Part shown: one piece after another, positions 36,402-45,638 of the stretch
Numbering within the stretch: position 1 is the stretch's first letter
Layout: every line of letters begins with the position of its first letter
Source of the DNA: JARRPM01 sp963792815
Lineage (GTDB): Bacteria > Pseudomonadota > Gammaproteobacteria > Pseudomonadales > Halieaceae
Reading direction: 5' to 3'
DNA: 64,000 bases
Assembly: GCA_963792815.1 (NCBI GenBank)
Contig: CAWBXR010000012.1
Span: 62,001-126,000 of the forward strand
Notes under the pieces: model-generated
The model's input: the letters and a program-made list of their open reading frames with translations, nothing else
What the model was told of the DNA's origin: nothing
Database searches by the model: none
Position numbers and translations under genes: made by a program

Positions 36402-36949
36402 GGAGTCACTTCCAGCAATTCCGCATGAAGGTACTGCCTGTCCGCAGTGCGCGCTGCGGCAAACAGTATCAGCAAGCTGCGGGGCTCGCTGCCCAGCGCA
36501 TAGACGCGGTAACGTTGCATATCCTCCCTTCCGTACAGCAGCGGTTGGTGGAAAACCCGATTGGCCCACTGCACACCGCGACCGCAGGCCCGGCCCTCAC
36601 AGGCGAATAGCAGCCCGGCCTGTTCCAGCTGTTCCGCCTCCTTGACCAAATCGTCCATGACTTCTATCGAGGTGAAACCGTCGATGATCTGCCAGGTATA
36701 GCTGGTGAGCTTGCCGTTGGAGCGCTCGCTGTTCTTGAAACGCCAAGCGCCACCGACCTTTTGCATGGCGCCAAGGCCAACCTCGTAGTCCAGGACCTCC
36801 TCCTCATCCAGGTCCAGGAGCTGGGCATGGGGAAACTCATTCAGCCGTTGTAACAGCTCAAGCCCCGTATCCGCCCTTATCGTCGCGCTGCCCAGCGCCA
36901 GCAGGAGCACGCAAATCACCCCGGTAAATATCGTACCGCCGCCTCTCAT
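36398..36949 (-). CDS. DUF4892-like secreted protein
   Basis: A 183-residue exported protein: signal peptide (TIFTGVICVLLLALGSATIRA), then ELLQRLNEFPHAQLLD and LGAMQKVGGAWRFKNSER, EQAGLLFACEGRACGRG and QWANRVFHQPLLYG, which match the DUF4892 pattern including a Cys pair. Function unknown. The start at 36949 fits a GGGAGA 4-5 nt upstream; the open frame to 37111 shadows the hydrolase. It is the last gene of gpsA-sixA-hydrolase-DUF4892. Confidence 0.75.
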   Translation of the reverse strand: MRGGGTIFTGVICVLLLALGSATIRADTGLELLQRLNEFPHAQLLDLDEEEVLDYEVGLGAMQKVGGAWRFKNSERSNGKLTSYTWQIIDGFTSIEVMDDLVKEAEQLEQAGLLFACEGRACGRGVQWANRVFHQPLLYGREDMQRYRVYALGSEPRSLLILFAAARTADRQYLHAELLEVTP

Positions 36950-36965
36950 CTTTCTCCCATTCGTA

Positions 36966-37820
36966 TCATGCCTGTAAGAATTCATTGATAGATTGCGCCA
37001 CGATAGCAGCACCGGGCTCCATATGAAAATGATGGCCGCCACTGACCTGGACAATATCCAGCTCCCGGATATACCTGCTTGCCTGCCGGGCCAGCTCCGG
37101 GTGTCCGCCATAGCCCTCCTCTGCCAGCAGCAATAGCGTCGGCATGCTGAGCGCCCCCAGCACCGCGTGAACCTGGCCCCGGGTCAGTTTCACCGCGGAG
37201 GCGCCCCGCAGGCGCAGGTCCGTGGTCCAGGTATAGCCACCCTCGCAGGGACGCAGGTTGCGCTCCACCAGCGCCCGGGCAGCGGCTGCGGGAAGTGAAG
37301 AGCGCTCGCGACTCGCCAGCGCCGCCTCCAGGCTGGGGTAAATACGGTTCCGACTGCGCGACCAGTGACGTTTCTCGTCGAGAAAGCTTCGCATTTGTGC
37401 GGGAAACCGCTCCTCGTCGACAGGCCTGGGTACCACGCCGTCGAGCAGCACCAGCCGCTCCACCCGCTCGGGTATCGCGCTTGCCAGCAGGGTGGATATG
37501 ATGGCGCCGCGAGAGTGCCCCATCAGGGAAAAACAATCCCAGCCCAGGGCCTCGAGTACGCCCAGGAGTTCGGGCAGGTCGTCCCATATCTGGTAGCCCG
37601 CATCCGCGGAGCGATTCGCGCTGAGCCCATGGCCGGTGAGGTCGACAGCTACCACATGGTGTTGCTCAAGCAGGGGCGCGATAACACTGAAACTGGCGGC
37701 ATTATCCAGCCAGCCGTGGAGGGCCAGCAGCGGCCTGCCATCCGGACGCCCCCAGGACAGGCCCGCGAGCTGCAGGCCGTTGACCTCCCAGTTGAGCGCC
37801 AGTGGCGATACCAGGCTCAT
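36966..37820 (-). CDS. Alpha/beta hydrolase
   Basis: A 284-residue hydrolase of the alpha/beta fold. The oxyanion strand LLALHGWLDNAASF, the nucleophile elbow LMGHSRGAII (Ser in GHSRG) and a C-terminal His in GGHHFHME are present; the acid is probably the Asp/Glu in LLLAEEGYGG or nearby. Substrate is unknown. Its start overlaps the sixA stop by 4 bp (ATGA), so translation is probably coupled. Confidence 0.85.
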   Translation of the reverse strand: MSLVSPLALNWEVNGLQLAGLSWGRPDGRPLLALHGWLDNAASFSVIAPLLEQHHVVAVDLTGHGLSANRSADAGYQIWDDLPELLGVLEALGWDCFSLMGHSRGAIISTLLASAIPERVERLVLLDGVVPRPVDEERFPAQMRSFLDEKRHWSRSRNRIYPSLEAALASRERSSLPAAAARALVERNLRPCEGGYTWTTDLRLRGASAVKLTRGQVHAVLGALSMPTLLLLAEEGYGGHPELARQASRYIRELDIVQVSGGHHFHMEPGAAIVAQSINEFLQA

Positions 37821-38320
37821 ATCCCCATCCCGTAGCCCGGGGGCACGGCCCAGAAGTACATTTCACCGCAGTCGCGCGCCGCCGCCTCGAGGGAGAACGT
37901 GACGAGCCCTCCGGGCGACAAGGAGGGCACCGGGTTGTCTACACCGAGATAGTGGTCCACCAGCTGCGACACCAGGGGCTGGTGCGATACCAGTACAACA
38001 TGACCGGGTCCCTCGCCGGCGGGTTCCGCCGCCGCAAGTGCGGCCTCTACTGCCGGCACAGTCCCGCCCGGACGCAGGGCATCGAACTCGCGCAACTGCG
38101 CATGGGTAAAGGCCGCCGCAATGACTTCCGCGGTCTCCCGGGTACGCACCCAGGGGCTGAACAATATGAGGTCGGGCGCCGCCATATCGCGATCTTCCAG
38201 GGCGGCGTGAAATTGTCGGCAGGCAAAGCCGATATCGTCAAAGCCGCGATCAGTGAGCTCGCGCTGCCGGTCAGTGGCTGCCCTGCCGGCCTCACCGTGT
38301 CGCCAGACAGTTATGATCAT
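37817..38320 (-). CDS. sixA: Phosphohistidine phosphatase SixA
   Basis: A 167-residue histidine phosphatase, dephosphorylating phosphohistidine on regulators or phosphotransfer proteins. The RHG motif is WRHGEAG at the start, with LFSPWVRTRETAEVI and the second His in VLVSHQPLVSQL. Length matches SixA. It lies 3 bp after gpsA and overlaps the hydrolase, in a four-gene operon. Confidence 0.9.
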   Translation of the reverse strand: MIITVWRHGEAGRAATDRQRELTDRGFDDIGFACRQFHAALEDRDMAAPDLILFSPWVRTRETAEVIAAAFTHAQLREFDALRPGGTVPAVEAALAAAEPAGEGPGHVVLVSHQPLVSQLVDHYLGVDNPVPSLSPGGLVTFSLEAAARDCGEMYFWAVPPGYGMGI

Positions 38321-38323
38321 TTC

Positions 38324-39343
38324 TCAGGGACCCGTAACAAATTCCACATCCTGTGCCTGCTCCGTATGCATCATATCATCGAACACGTCGGCCACCGGCC
38401 TGTGTTCGTACAGGATGGCGTAGAGCCCCTTGACCAGCGGCATATGCACCTGGCGACGGTCCGCCTCCGCCTTGAGCAGGCCGAGGGTGTTGATCCCCTC
38501 CGCCACCTGGTCCATCGCTTCCAGGATATCGTCCAGGGGCTGGCCGCGCCCCAGCGCCAGACCAACCCGGTAGTTGCGAGACAGGGGTGAAGAGCAGGTG
38601 ACAAACAGGTCCCCTACCCCGGCCAGGCCCAGGAATGTCATCGGGTTTGCACCCATATGCACGGCAAAACGCGACATCTCGGCGAGAGAGCGCGTGAGCA
38701 ACATACCGACGGTGTTCTCCCCGAACTCCAGTGCCGCCGCAACCCCGGCGAGGATCGCGTAAACGTTCTTCAGGGCTCCGCCCAGCTCGACACCGTACAT
38801 ATCCTGCGAGCCGTAGATCAGGAAGGATTCGCTGTGCAACAGATCGTGAATCCGGGTATTGATCCAGGCCTGGTCGCTTGCGATCACCGAGCCGGTAACA
38901 TGTCCTGCGGCGATCTCCCCCGCAAGGTTGGGTCCGCTGAGGACACCGGTCGGGTTGGCTGGCATCTCCTCCCGCAGGATCTCGCTCATCAGGCGAAAAC
39001 CGCCTGGTTCGATTCCCTTGGTAAGGCTGACCAGCAGGGTATCGGTCCGGACGCAGGCCGCGAGTTCGCGCACCACCGCGCGAAACGAACTGCTGGGCAC
39101 TGCAACCAGCACCACGTCGACACCCTCCACCGCCCGGGCCAGGGATGAAGTGGCCTCGAGCTTTTCATGTAGCAGGTAGTCGGGCAGGTATGCACTGTTC
39201 AGTCGCTGGCTGTTAATGGACTCTGCCAGAGCCTCGTTGCGCAGCCACAAGCGCACCCGGTTGCCATTGCCGGCAATGATATTGGCGATAACGGTACCAA
39301 AACTGCCGCCGCCGAGCACGGCGACGTTACAGGAATCGGGCAT
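38324..39343 (-). CDS. gpsA: Glycerol-3-phosphate dehydrogenase [NAD(P)+]
   Basis: A 339-residue cytoplasmic enzyme that makes glycerol-3-phosphate for phospholipid synthesis. It has the Rossmann motif AVLGGGSFGTVIA, then VLSGPNLAGEIAAG, and the catalytic Lys region GALKNVYAILAGVAAALEFG. A start at 39343 is chosen over 39391 since the family sequence begins here (MPDSCNVAVLGGG). First gene of gpsA-sixA-hydrolase-DUF4892; htpG upstream ends in its own terminator. Confidence 0.95.
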   Translation of the reverse strand: MPDSCNVAVLGGGSFGTVIANIIAGNGNRVRLWLRNEALAESINSQRLNSAYLPDYLLHEKLEATSSLARAVEGVDVVLVAVPSSSFRAVVRELAACVRTDTLLVSLTKGIEPGGFRLMSEILREEMPANPTGVLSGPNLAGEIAAGHVTGSVIASDQAWINTRIHDLLHSESFLIYGSQDMYGVELGGALKNVYAILAGVAAALEFGENTVGMLLTRSLAEMSRFAVHMGANPMTFLGLAGVGDLFVTCSSPLSRNYRVGLALGRGQPLDDILEAMDQVAEGINTLGLLKAEADRRQVHMPLVKGLYAILYEHRPVADVFDDMMHTEQAQDVEFVTGP

Positions 39344-39389
39344 TGGCTGAATTCCATTGGTGTTTTTATTGTAGGAAGCGCAGTCTAAC

Positions 39390-39413
39390 AAAAAAGCGGG
39401 CCCTGGAGCCCGC
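39390..39413 (-). terminator. Terminator after htpG
   Basis: GCGGGC / GCCCGC stem with a 6-nt loop, followed on the minus strand by six Ts. It lies 25 bp after the htpG stop codon and separates it from gpsA. Confidence 0.88.
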
Positions 39414-39438
39414 CTTCATGCCAGTTGTGCGCCGGGGA

Positions 39439-41361
39439 TCAGTGCCGGCTCATCTCCAGCAGCAGTTTGTTGAGCCTCGACACATACGCCGCCGGGTCGT
39501 CCAGCTGACCACCCTCGGCCAGGTTGGCCTGGTCAAACAGGATATTGCCAAGGTCGGCAAAGCGGTCTTCGTCCGCCTCCTGGTCCAGCATCTTCACCAG
39601 GGGGTGGGCCGGGTTGATCTCCAGTATCGGCTTGCTCTCGGGCACGGGCTGCCCCGCGGCTTCCATGATCCGGCGCATCTGCGCCCCCATATCGTAGTCG
39701 CCCACCACCAGGCAGGTGGCGGAATCGGTCAGGCGATTGGTGGCGCGCACCTCTGCCACCTTGCTTTCCAGCACCTTGGCCAGCCGCTCCACCAGCGCCT
39801 CGGACTCCTTGGCCAGCTTCTCCTGTTCCGCCTTCTCCTCGTCGGATTCAGCGGACAGGTCCAGCGCCCCGCGGGCGACGTCCTGGAACTGCTTACCGTC
39901 GAACTCCTGCAGGTGGTTCATCAGCCAGTCGTCGACCCGGTCGGACAACAGCAAAACCTCGATACCCTTCTTGCGGAACACCTCCAGGTGCGGGCTGTGT
40001 TTCGCGGTCTTGAAGTTCTCCGCGACCACGTAGTAGATCTTGTCCTGCTTCTCCTGCATGCGTGACACATAGTTCTCGAGGGACTGGTCCTGGGCTTCGT
40101 CATCGGTATGGGTGGTGCTGAAGCGCAACAGCTTGGCGATCTTTTCCTTGTTGGCGGCGTCCTCGGCGGGGCCCTCCTTCAGCACCTGGCCAAATTCCTT
40201 CCAGAAGGCCGCGTATTCGTCGCCCTTGCCCTTGGCCAGCTTCGCCAGCATATCGAGAACGCGCTTGGTGAGGGCGCTGCGCATGGACTCCACCGCCGGG
40301 TCCTGCTGCAGAATTTCCCGCGAGACATTCAGGGACAGGTCATTTGAGTCGACCACACCCTTTACGAACCGCAGGTACATCGGCAGAAATTGTTCCGCAT
40401 CGTCCATAATGAAGGTGCGCTGCACATACAGTTTGAGGCCGCGGTTCATCTCGCGGTTCCACAGGTCGAACGGCGCGGTTTTCGGCAGGTACAGCAGGCT
40501 GGTGTATTCCAGTTTGCCCTCTACCTTGTTGTGGGACCAGGTCAGGGGGTCCTGGAAGTCATGGGAAACATGCTTGTAAAATTCCCTGTACTCCTCATCT
40601 GTGACCTCCGAGCGCCCACGAGTCCACAGGGCTGTTGCCGCATTGATCGCCTCGTATTCCACCGGGGCGTCCTTGGCGGGCTTTTTCTCCTCTTCGTCCG
40701 GCGCAGGCGGCTTGGCCATCATCACCGGTACCGAGATATGGTCCGAGTACTTCTTGATCACGCTGCGGACCCGCCAGTCGTCGCCAAACTCCTGGCAGTC
40801 CTTCTTCAGGTACAGGGTGATGCTCGTTCCCCGGGCCTCCCTGGGCCTGGCCTCGATGGAGAATTCCGCTTCCCCGTGGGACTCCCACAGGACGCCCTGG
40901 TCGGCGGTTTCGCCCGCCTTGCGGGTATGCACCTCGACCCGCTCCGCCACTATAAAGGCAGAGTAAAACCCGACACCGAACTGGCCGATCAGCTGCGAGT
41001 CCTTCTTCTGGTCGCCGGTCAGGTTTTCCAGGAACGCGGCGGTGCCCGACTTGGCGATGGTCCCGAGATTCTCGATAACTTCTTCCCGGTTCATACCGAT
41101 ACCGTTATCGCTGATGGTAATGGTGTGCTGTTTCTTGTGCTTGGCGACCTCCACCTGAATCTGCAGGTCAGAGCCGCCCTCCAGCAGCTTGGGGTCTGCC
41201 AGTGCGGCAAAACGCAGCTTGTCGATAGCATCACTGGCATTCGATATAAGCTCGCGCAGGAATATCTCCTTGTTGCTGTACAGGGAGTGAATCATCAGGT
41301 GGAGCAATTGCTTGGCTTCGGTCTGGAAACCCAGGGTTTCCTTGCGTACGTCGGCGGTCAT
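39439..41361 (-). CDS. htpG: Hsp90-family chaperone HtpG
   Basis: A 640-residue ATP-driven chaperone. The N-terminal ATPase has NKEIFLRELISNASDAIDKL, ISDNGIGMNREE and IGQFGVGFYSAFIVA; the middle domain has YVQRTFIMDDAEQFLP and GVVDSNDLSLNVSREILQ; the C-terminal dimerisation domain ends at PAAYVSRLNKLLLEM. All are normal. The gene has its own sigma32-like promoter at 41417-41445 and a GAGGAT Shine-Dalgarno 3-5 nt before the start, and closes in a strong terminator. Confidence 0.97.
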   Translation of the reverse strand: MTADVRKETLGFQTEAKQLLHLMIHSLYSNKEIFLRELISNASDAIDKLRFAALADPKLLEGGSDLQIQVEVAKHKKQHTITISDNGIGMNREEVIENLGTIAKSGTAAFLENLTGDQKKDSQLIGQFGVGFYSAFIVAERVEVHTRKAGETADQGVLWESHGEAEFSIEARPREARGTSITLYLKKDCQEFGDDWRVRSVIKKYSDHISVPVMMAKPPAPDEEEKKPAKDAPVEYEAINAATALWTRGRSEVTDEEYREFYKHVSHDFQDPLTWSHNKVEGKLEYTSLLYLPKTAPFDLWNREMNRGLKLYVQRTFIMDDAEQFLPMYLRFVKGVVDSNDLSLNVSREILQQDPAVESMRSALTKRVLDMLAKLAKGKGDEYAAFWKEFGQVLKEGPAEDAANKEKIAKLLRFSTTHTDDEAQDQSLENYVSRMQEKQDKIYYVVAENFKTAKHSPHLEVFRKKGIEVLLLSDRVDDWLMNHLQEFDGKQFQDVARGALDLSAESDEEKAEQEKLAKESEALVERLAKVLESKVAEVRATNRLTDSATCLVVGDYDMGAQMRRIMEAAGQPVPESKPILEINPAHPLVKMLDQEADEDRFADLGNILFDQANLAEGGQLDDPAAYVSRLNKLLLEMSRH

Positions 41362-41416
41362 AGGATCCTCATCTATTGGTTGAGTGTGTCCAGGCTGGTC
41401 TACCAGGTAGATACGG

Positions 41417-41445
41417 AGGTGGGGGCTGCTGCGCGGCTTTTCAAG
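41417..41445 (-). promoter_or_regulatory. Sigma32 (heat-shock) promoter of htpG
   Basis: The -35 element is CTTGAAA (41439-41445, perfect) and the -10 is CCCCACCT (41417-41424, one mismatch to CCCCATNT), with a 14-nt spacer. Transcription would start about 50 bp before the htpG ATG. Heat induction of htpG is well known in related bacteria. Confidence 0.8.
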
Positions 41446-41568
41446 GGAAGGGGGAGCGGATTAGCGGTTTTAAGCTCCGACCCGGACAGACAGGCGTCGC
41501 CCGCATCGCCCCATCGCGTGTACGACGGCGACGATTGCAGCGGCGCCAAACAGCGGGAAACAGGCTGG

Positions 41569-41599
41569 AAAACGGGGCCGCAGGAAGACCCTGCGGCCC
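41569..41599 (-). terminator. Terminator after pckA
   Basis: Perfect 10-bp stem GGGCCGCAGG / CCTGCGGCCC with a 5-nt loop, followed on the minus strand by CGTTTT. It lies 14 bp after the pckA stop codon. Confidence 0.85.
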
Positions 41600-41613
41600 G
41601 TTGCGGGTTGGTT

Positions 41614-43221
41614 CTAGAGTTGCGGTCCGGCAGCCACGAGGGCCTTGCCCTCGTCGTTGTCGGTAAACATGGCAAAATTCTTGATAAAGCGCTGTGCCAG
41701 GTCCGTCGCCTTGCGTTCCCATTCGGCCGGGTCGCTGTAGGTATCGCGCGGATCCAGGATCGCGCTGTCCACGTCGTGCAGGGCCCGGGGAATGGCGAGA
41801 TTGAAAATGGGGAGTGTGGTCGTCTCAGCCTCCTCGATGGAGCCGTCGAGAATAGCGTCGATGATCGCCCGGGTGTCCTTGATGGAAATCCGCTTGCCGC
41901 TGCCGTTCCAGCCGGTATTGACCAGGTAGGCTTTGGCGTCTACGGCATCCATGCGCGACACCAGCGCCTTGCCGTAGGCCACCGGGTGCAGGCTCAGGAA
42001 TGCCTTGCCGAAGCACGCTGAAAAAGTGGGCACAGGCTCGGTAATGCCGCGTTCGGTACCGGCCAGTTTGGCGGTGAAGCCCGACAGGAAGTGGTACTTG
42101 GTCTGGTCGTGGTCGAGCCTGGACACCGGCGGCAATACCCCAAAGGCATCTGCCGTCAGGAAAATCACCTTGGTCGGGTGTCCCGCCCGGGATACTGGCT
42201 TGACGATGTTCTCGATATGGTAAATCGGGTAGGACACACGGGTGTTCTCGGTGATCGACCGATCGGAAAAGTCGATTTTGCCATTTTCGTCCACCACCAC
42301 GTTTTCCAGCAGGGCGTCGCGGGCGATCGCCTTGTAGATGTCAGGCTCACTCTCGGGGTCCAGGTCGATGGTCTTGGCGTAGCAGCCACCTTCGAAGTTG
42401 AATACTCCGTGGTCGTCCCAGCCGTGTTCGTCATCGCCCACCAGGCGCCGTTTCGGGTCAGTCGATAGCGTGGTCTTACCGGTACCGGACAGGCCAAAGA
42501 AGATGGCCACGTCCTCGTTCTGGCCGACGTTGGCCGAGCAGTGCATGGAGGCCATATTCTGTAAGGGCAGGTAGTAGTTCATCATCGAGAACATGCCCTT
42601 TTTCATCTCACCGCCGTACCAGGTACCAGCGATGATCTGCATTTTCTCGGTCATGTTGAATACGGTGAATACTTCCGAATTCAGACCGTGGGACTGCCAG
42701 TCGGCATCACTGGTCTTCGACGCATTCAGCACCACGAAGTCCGGCTCGCCATAGCTGGCCAGTTCCTCGTCCGTCGGCCGGATAAACATGTTCTTGACGA
42801 AGTGCGCCTGCCAGGCCACCTCCATCACAAAACGCACTTTCAGTCGGCTGTTCTCGTTCGCGCCACAGAAGGTATCGACAACGAACAGGCGCCTGCCGGA
42901 GAGCTGCTTGGCCACCAGGCCCTTGAGTATCGTCCAGTTCTCAGGAGAGATCGGCTTGTTGTCATTGGGCGCCTCCGGGGAATTCCACCAGACATGCTCC
43001 CTGCTCACATCGTCCAGGACGATGAACTTGTCCTTGGGGGAGCGGCCGGTAAAAATCCCCGTGTGGACGGCGACTGCCCCGAGCTCAGTGACCACACCTT
43101 TTTCATACCCATCAAGGTCGGGTCGTGTCTCCTCGGCAAATAGCTGCTCGTAAGACGGGTTGTAGATAATCTCGTCTGCGTCACGGATGCCGTAGACGGA
43201 TAAATCAATTTTGTTTGCCAT
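41614..43221 (-). CDS. pckA: Phosphoenolpyruvate carboxykinase (ATP)
   Basis: A 535-residue enzyme that makes phosphoenolpyruvate from oxaloacetate and ATP, the first step of gluconeogenesis. The P-loop is GLSGTGKTTLS and the kinase-2/metal motif DDEHGWDDHGVFNFEGGCY; GGEMKKGMFSMMNYYLP and the region FTAKLAGTERGI complete the ATP-type active site. Length is normal. It lies next to the TCA genes and would drain oxaloacetate when growing on fatty or other acids. Own terminator, and about 200 bp upstream for its promoter. Confidence 0.97.
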   Translation of the reverse strand: MANKIDLSVYGIRDADEIIYNPSYEQLFAEETRPDLDGYEKGVVTELGAVAVHTGIFTGRSPKDKFIVLDDVSREHVWWNSPEAPNDNKPISPENWTILKGLVAKQLSGRRLFVVDTFCGANENSRLKVRFVMEVAWQAHFVKNMFIRPTDEELASYGEPDFVVLNASKTSDADWQSHGLNSEVFTVFNMTEKMQIIAGTWYGGEMKKGMFSMMNYYLPLQNMASMHCSANVGQNEDVAIFFGLSGTGKTTLSTDPKRRLVGDDEHGWDDHGVFNFEGGCYAKTIDLDPESEPDIYKAIARDALLENVVVDENGKIDFSDRSITENTRVSYPIYHIENIVKPVSRAGHPTKVIFLTADAFGVLPPVSRLDHDQTKYHFLSGFTAKLAGTERGITEPVPTFSACFGKAFLSLHPVAYGKALVSRMDAVDAKAYLVNTGWNGSGKRISIKDTRAIIDAILDGSIEEAETTTLPIFNLAIPRALHDVDSAILDPRDTYSDPAEWERKATDLAQRFIKNFAMFTDNDEGKALVAAGPQL

Positions 43222-43423
43222 AGTTGTCTGCCTGAATTACTGCCACATCGCGCGTGAAGGCTGGATTTTGCGGTATCCAGATCTGCCCCCACCCCAAATT
43301 CATCTCTTATTTTGTCCATTTTATCGCCGCAGCGATCGTCTGGATATGCCGGTTATTGAGCTATATCAAGGCCGGTGGCGGTTGCCCCGGGGTGCCCCGC
43401 TCTTCTCACCGTCATATAAAAAC

Positions 43424-43447
43424 GGGGGCCGCTGCTGGACGGCCCCC
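43424..43447. terminator. Terminator after sucD
   Basis: GGGGGCCG / CGGCCCCC stem with an 8-nt loop, flanked by GTTTTTATAT on the minus strand and TTCTTT on the plus strand. It lies 27 bp after sucD, and its second face could also shield pckA's promoter from the plus strand. Confidence 0.82.
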
Positions 43448-43473
43448 TTCTTTGCGTCAAACCCGCACCACCA

Positions 43474-44346
43474 CTACCAGCCGGTAATTTCCGCCAGGCC
43501 CGAGGCGATATCCGCAAGGCTACGCACTGTCTTCACACCCGCGTCCTCGAGTGCTGCAAACTTCTCGTCCGCAGTACCCTTGCCACCGGAAATGATCGCG
43601 CCTGCGTGCCCCATGCGCTTGCCCTTGGGCGCCGTTACCCCGGCGATATAGGACACCACTGGCTTGGTGACATTGGCCTTGATGTAGGCCGCGGCCTCTT
43701 CCTCGGCAGTACCACCGATCTCACCGATCATAACGATGGCCTCGGTGGCCGGATCCTTTTCGAACATCGCCAGAATATCGATGAAGTTTGATCCCGGGAT
43801 CGGGTCCCCGCCAATACCGACACAGGTGGACTGGCCATAACCCGCGTCAGTGGTCTGTTTTACCGCCTCATAAGTCAGGGTGCCCGAGCGGGACACGATA
43901 CCGACCTTGCCGGGCAGGTGAATACTCGCAGGCATGATCCCGATCTTGCATTCACCGGGGGTAATGACACCGGGGCAGTTCGGGCCGATCAGGCGCACAC
44001 CCAACTCATCGCATTTCACCTTGGCGACCAGCATATCCAGCGTCGGAATGCCCTCGGTTATACAGACGATCAGGCTGATGCCCGAGTTGGCGGCTTCCAG
44101 GATAGAGTCCTTGCAGAATGCCGCGGGCACATATATCACTGACGCGTCCGCGCCCGTGGCTGCTACCGCTTCGGCTACGGTGTTGAATACAGGTAGTCCC
44201 AGGTGCTCCTGGCCGCCCTTGCCGGGGGTGACACCACCCACCATTTTGGTGCCGTAGGCAATAGCCTGCTCGGAGTGAAAAGTGCCCTGTGAGCCGGTGA
44301 AACCCTGGCAGATGACCTTGGTATTCTTGTCGATAAGTATGCTCAT
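43474..44346 (-). CDS. sucD: Succinyl-CoA synthetase alpha subunit
   Basis: A 290-residue TCA enzyme subunit that carries the phosphohistidine. CoA-binding start (KVICQGFTGSQGTFHSEQAI), then GPNCPGVITPGECKIGIMP, and the active His in KRMGHAGAIISGGKGTA. Length is normal. The ATG overlaps the sucC stop by 4 bp, so the two subunits are translationally coupled; a terminator follows. Confidence 0.97.
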   Translation of the reverse strand: MSILIDKNTKVICQGFTGSQGTFHSEQAIAYGTKMVGGVTPGKGGQEHLGLPVFNTVAEAVAATGADASVIYVPAAFCKDSILEAANSGISLIVCITEGIPTLDMLVAKVKCDELGVRLIGPNCPGVITPGECKIGIMPASIHLPGKVGIVSRSGTLTYEAVKQTTDAGYGQSTCVGIGGDPIPGSNFIDILAMFEKDPATEAIVMIGEIGGTAEEEAAAYIKANVTKPVVSYIAGVTAPKGKRMGHAGAIISGGKGTADEKFAALEDAGVKTVRSLADIASGLAEITGW

Positions 44347-45515
44347 TTTGCCGCACCTCCGGCTGCCGCTACCGCTTGTTTGGCGGCGTCCGCCAGACTG
44401 TTGGCCGCAATGATATTAAGTCCGCTGTCGGCCAGGACCTTGCGGCCCAGTTCCGCGTTGTTCCCTTCTAGGCGCACGACGACGGGAACATTGACGCCAA
44501 TCTCTTCCACCGCGCCGATAACACCCTCGGCGATCAGGTCACAGCGTACGATGCCGCCAAAAATGTTGATCAGTACAGCCTTTACCTTCTCGTCCGAGAG
44601 AATAATCTTGAAGGCCTCGGCCACCCGCTCCTTGGTCGCGCCGCCCCCGACATCGAGGAAGTTGGCGGGAAAACCGCCATGCAGTTTCACGATATCCATT
44701 GTGCCCATGGCCAGGCCTGCGCCGTTGACCATACAGCCGATGGCGCCGTCCAGTGCCACATAATTGAGCTCCCAGCGCGCGGCATGCGCCTCCCGGGCAT
44801 CTTCCTGGCTGGGGTCGTGCATTTCCTGCAGTGCTTTCTGGCGATAGAGCGCGTTGCCATCCACGCCCAGCTTGGCGTCGAGGCAGTGTAAATTACCCTC
44901 TTCGGTGATCACCAGGGGGTTCACCTCGATCAGCGCAAGGTCCTTGTCCACGAACATCTGGGCAAGGCCCATGAAGATCTTGACGAACTGCTTGATCTGG
45001 TCGCCCTTGAGGCCGAGATTGAAGGCCAGCTCCCTGCCCTGGTAAGGCTGCGCGCCCACCAGCGGGTCGATGGTTGCCCGCAGGATTTTCTCCGGCGTCT
45101 CCTCGGCGACCTTCTCGATCTCCACCCCGCCCTCGGTAGAGGCCATAAATACTATACGGCGGGAGGAGCGGTCGACGACGGCCCCGAGATAGAGCTCATC
45201 AGCTATATCGGTACAGGACTCTACCAGTATCTTGCTCACGGGCTGGCCATTGGCGTCAGTCTGGTAGGTAACCAGGTTCTTGCCCAGCCACTTGCTGGCG
45301 AAATCCCTGATTTCCTCCTTGCTCTTGACCAGTTTCACGCCGCCGGCTTTGCCGCGCCCACCAGCGTGCACCTGGGCCTTGACTACCCACATATTGCCGC
45401 CGATCAGATCCGCTGCATCTGCTGCGTCCTGGGGTGTATCTACCGCATACCCCCGGGACACCGGCAGTCCGTATTCTGCAAACAGTTGTTTGCCCTGATA
45501 CTCATGAAGGTTCAT
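44343..45515 (-). CDS. sucC: Succinyl-CoA synthetase beta subunit
   Basis: A 390-residue ATP-grasp subunit giving nucleotide specificity. It begins NLHEYQGKQLFAEYGLPVSRG, has VKAQVHAGGRGKAGGVKLV, the grip region DLALIEVNPLVITEEGNLHCLD, and FGGIVRCDLIAEGVI near the end. A terminator-like hairpin lies between it and lpdA, so sucCD may have its own promoter or be only partly co-transcribed with the upstream sdh-suc-lpd genes. Confidence 0.97.
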   Translation of the reverse strand: MNLHEYQGKQLFAEYGLPVSRGYAVDTPQDAADAADLIGGNMWVVKAQVHAGGRGKAGGVKLVKSKEEIRDFASKWLGKNLVTYQTDANGQPVSKILVESCTDIADELYLGAVVDRSSRRIVFMASTEGGVEIEKVAEETPEKILRATIDPLVGAQPYQGRELAFNLGLKGDQIKQFVKIFMGLAQMFVDKDLALIEVNPLVITEEGNLHCLDAKLGVDGNALYRQKALQEMHDPSQEDAREAHAARWELNYVALDGAIGCMVNGAGLAMGTMDIVKLHGGFPANFLDVGGGATKERVAEAFKIILSDEKVKAVLINIFGGIVRCDLIAEGVIGAVEEIGVNVPVVVRLEGNNAELGRKVLADSGLNIIAANSLADAAKQAVAAAGGAAK

Positions 45516-45550
45516 CGTCTGTCCTGTAGTCGTGTGCTGCTCTGGTTATG

Positions 45551-45577
45551 AAAAAACCCGGCCGAAATATCGGCAGG
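45551..45577 (-). terminator. Terminator between lpdA and sucC
   Basis: The stem pairs CCTGCCGA with TCGGCCGG (one mismatch) around a 4-nt loop, followed on the minus strand by GTTTTTT. It lies 62 bp after the lpdA stop and 36 bp before the sucC start, so it probably lowers sucCD expression relative to the upstream genes. Confidence 0.7.
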
Positions 45578-45638
45578 ATCTCTCTCGTTACGCCCGCGCG
45601 CGTCGGGGATTATGCTGTTATTCGCGCCCGGGCAAATG

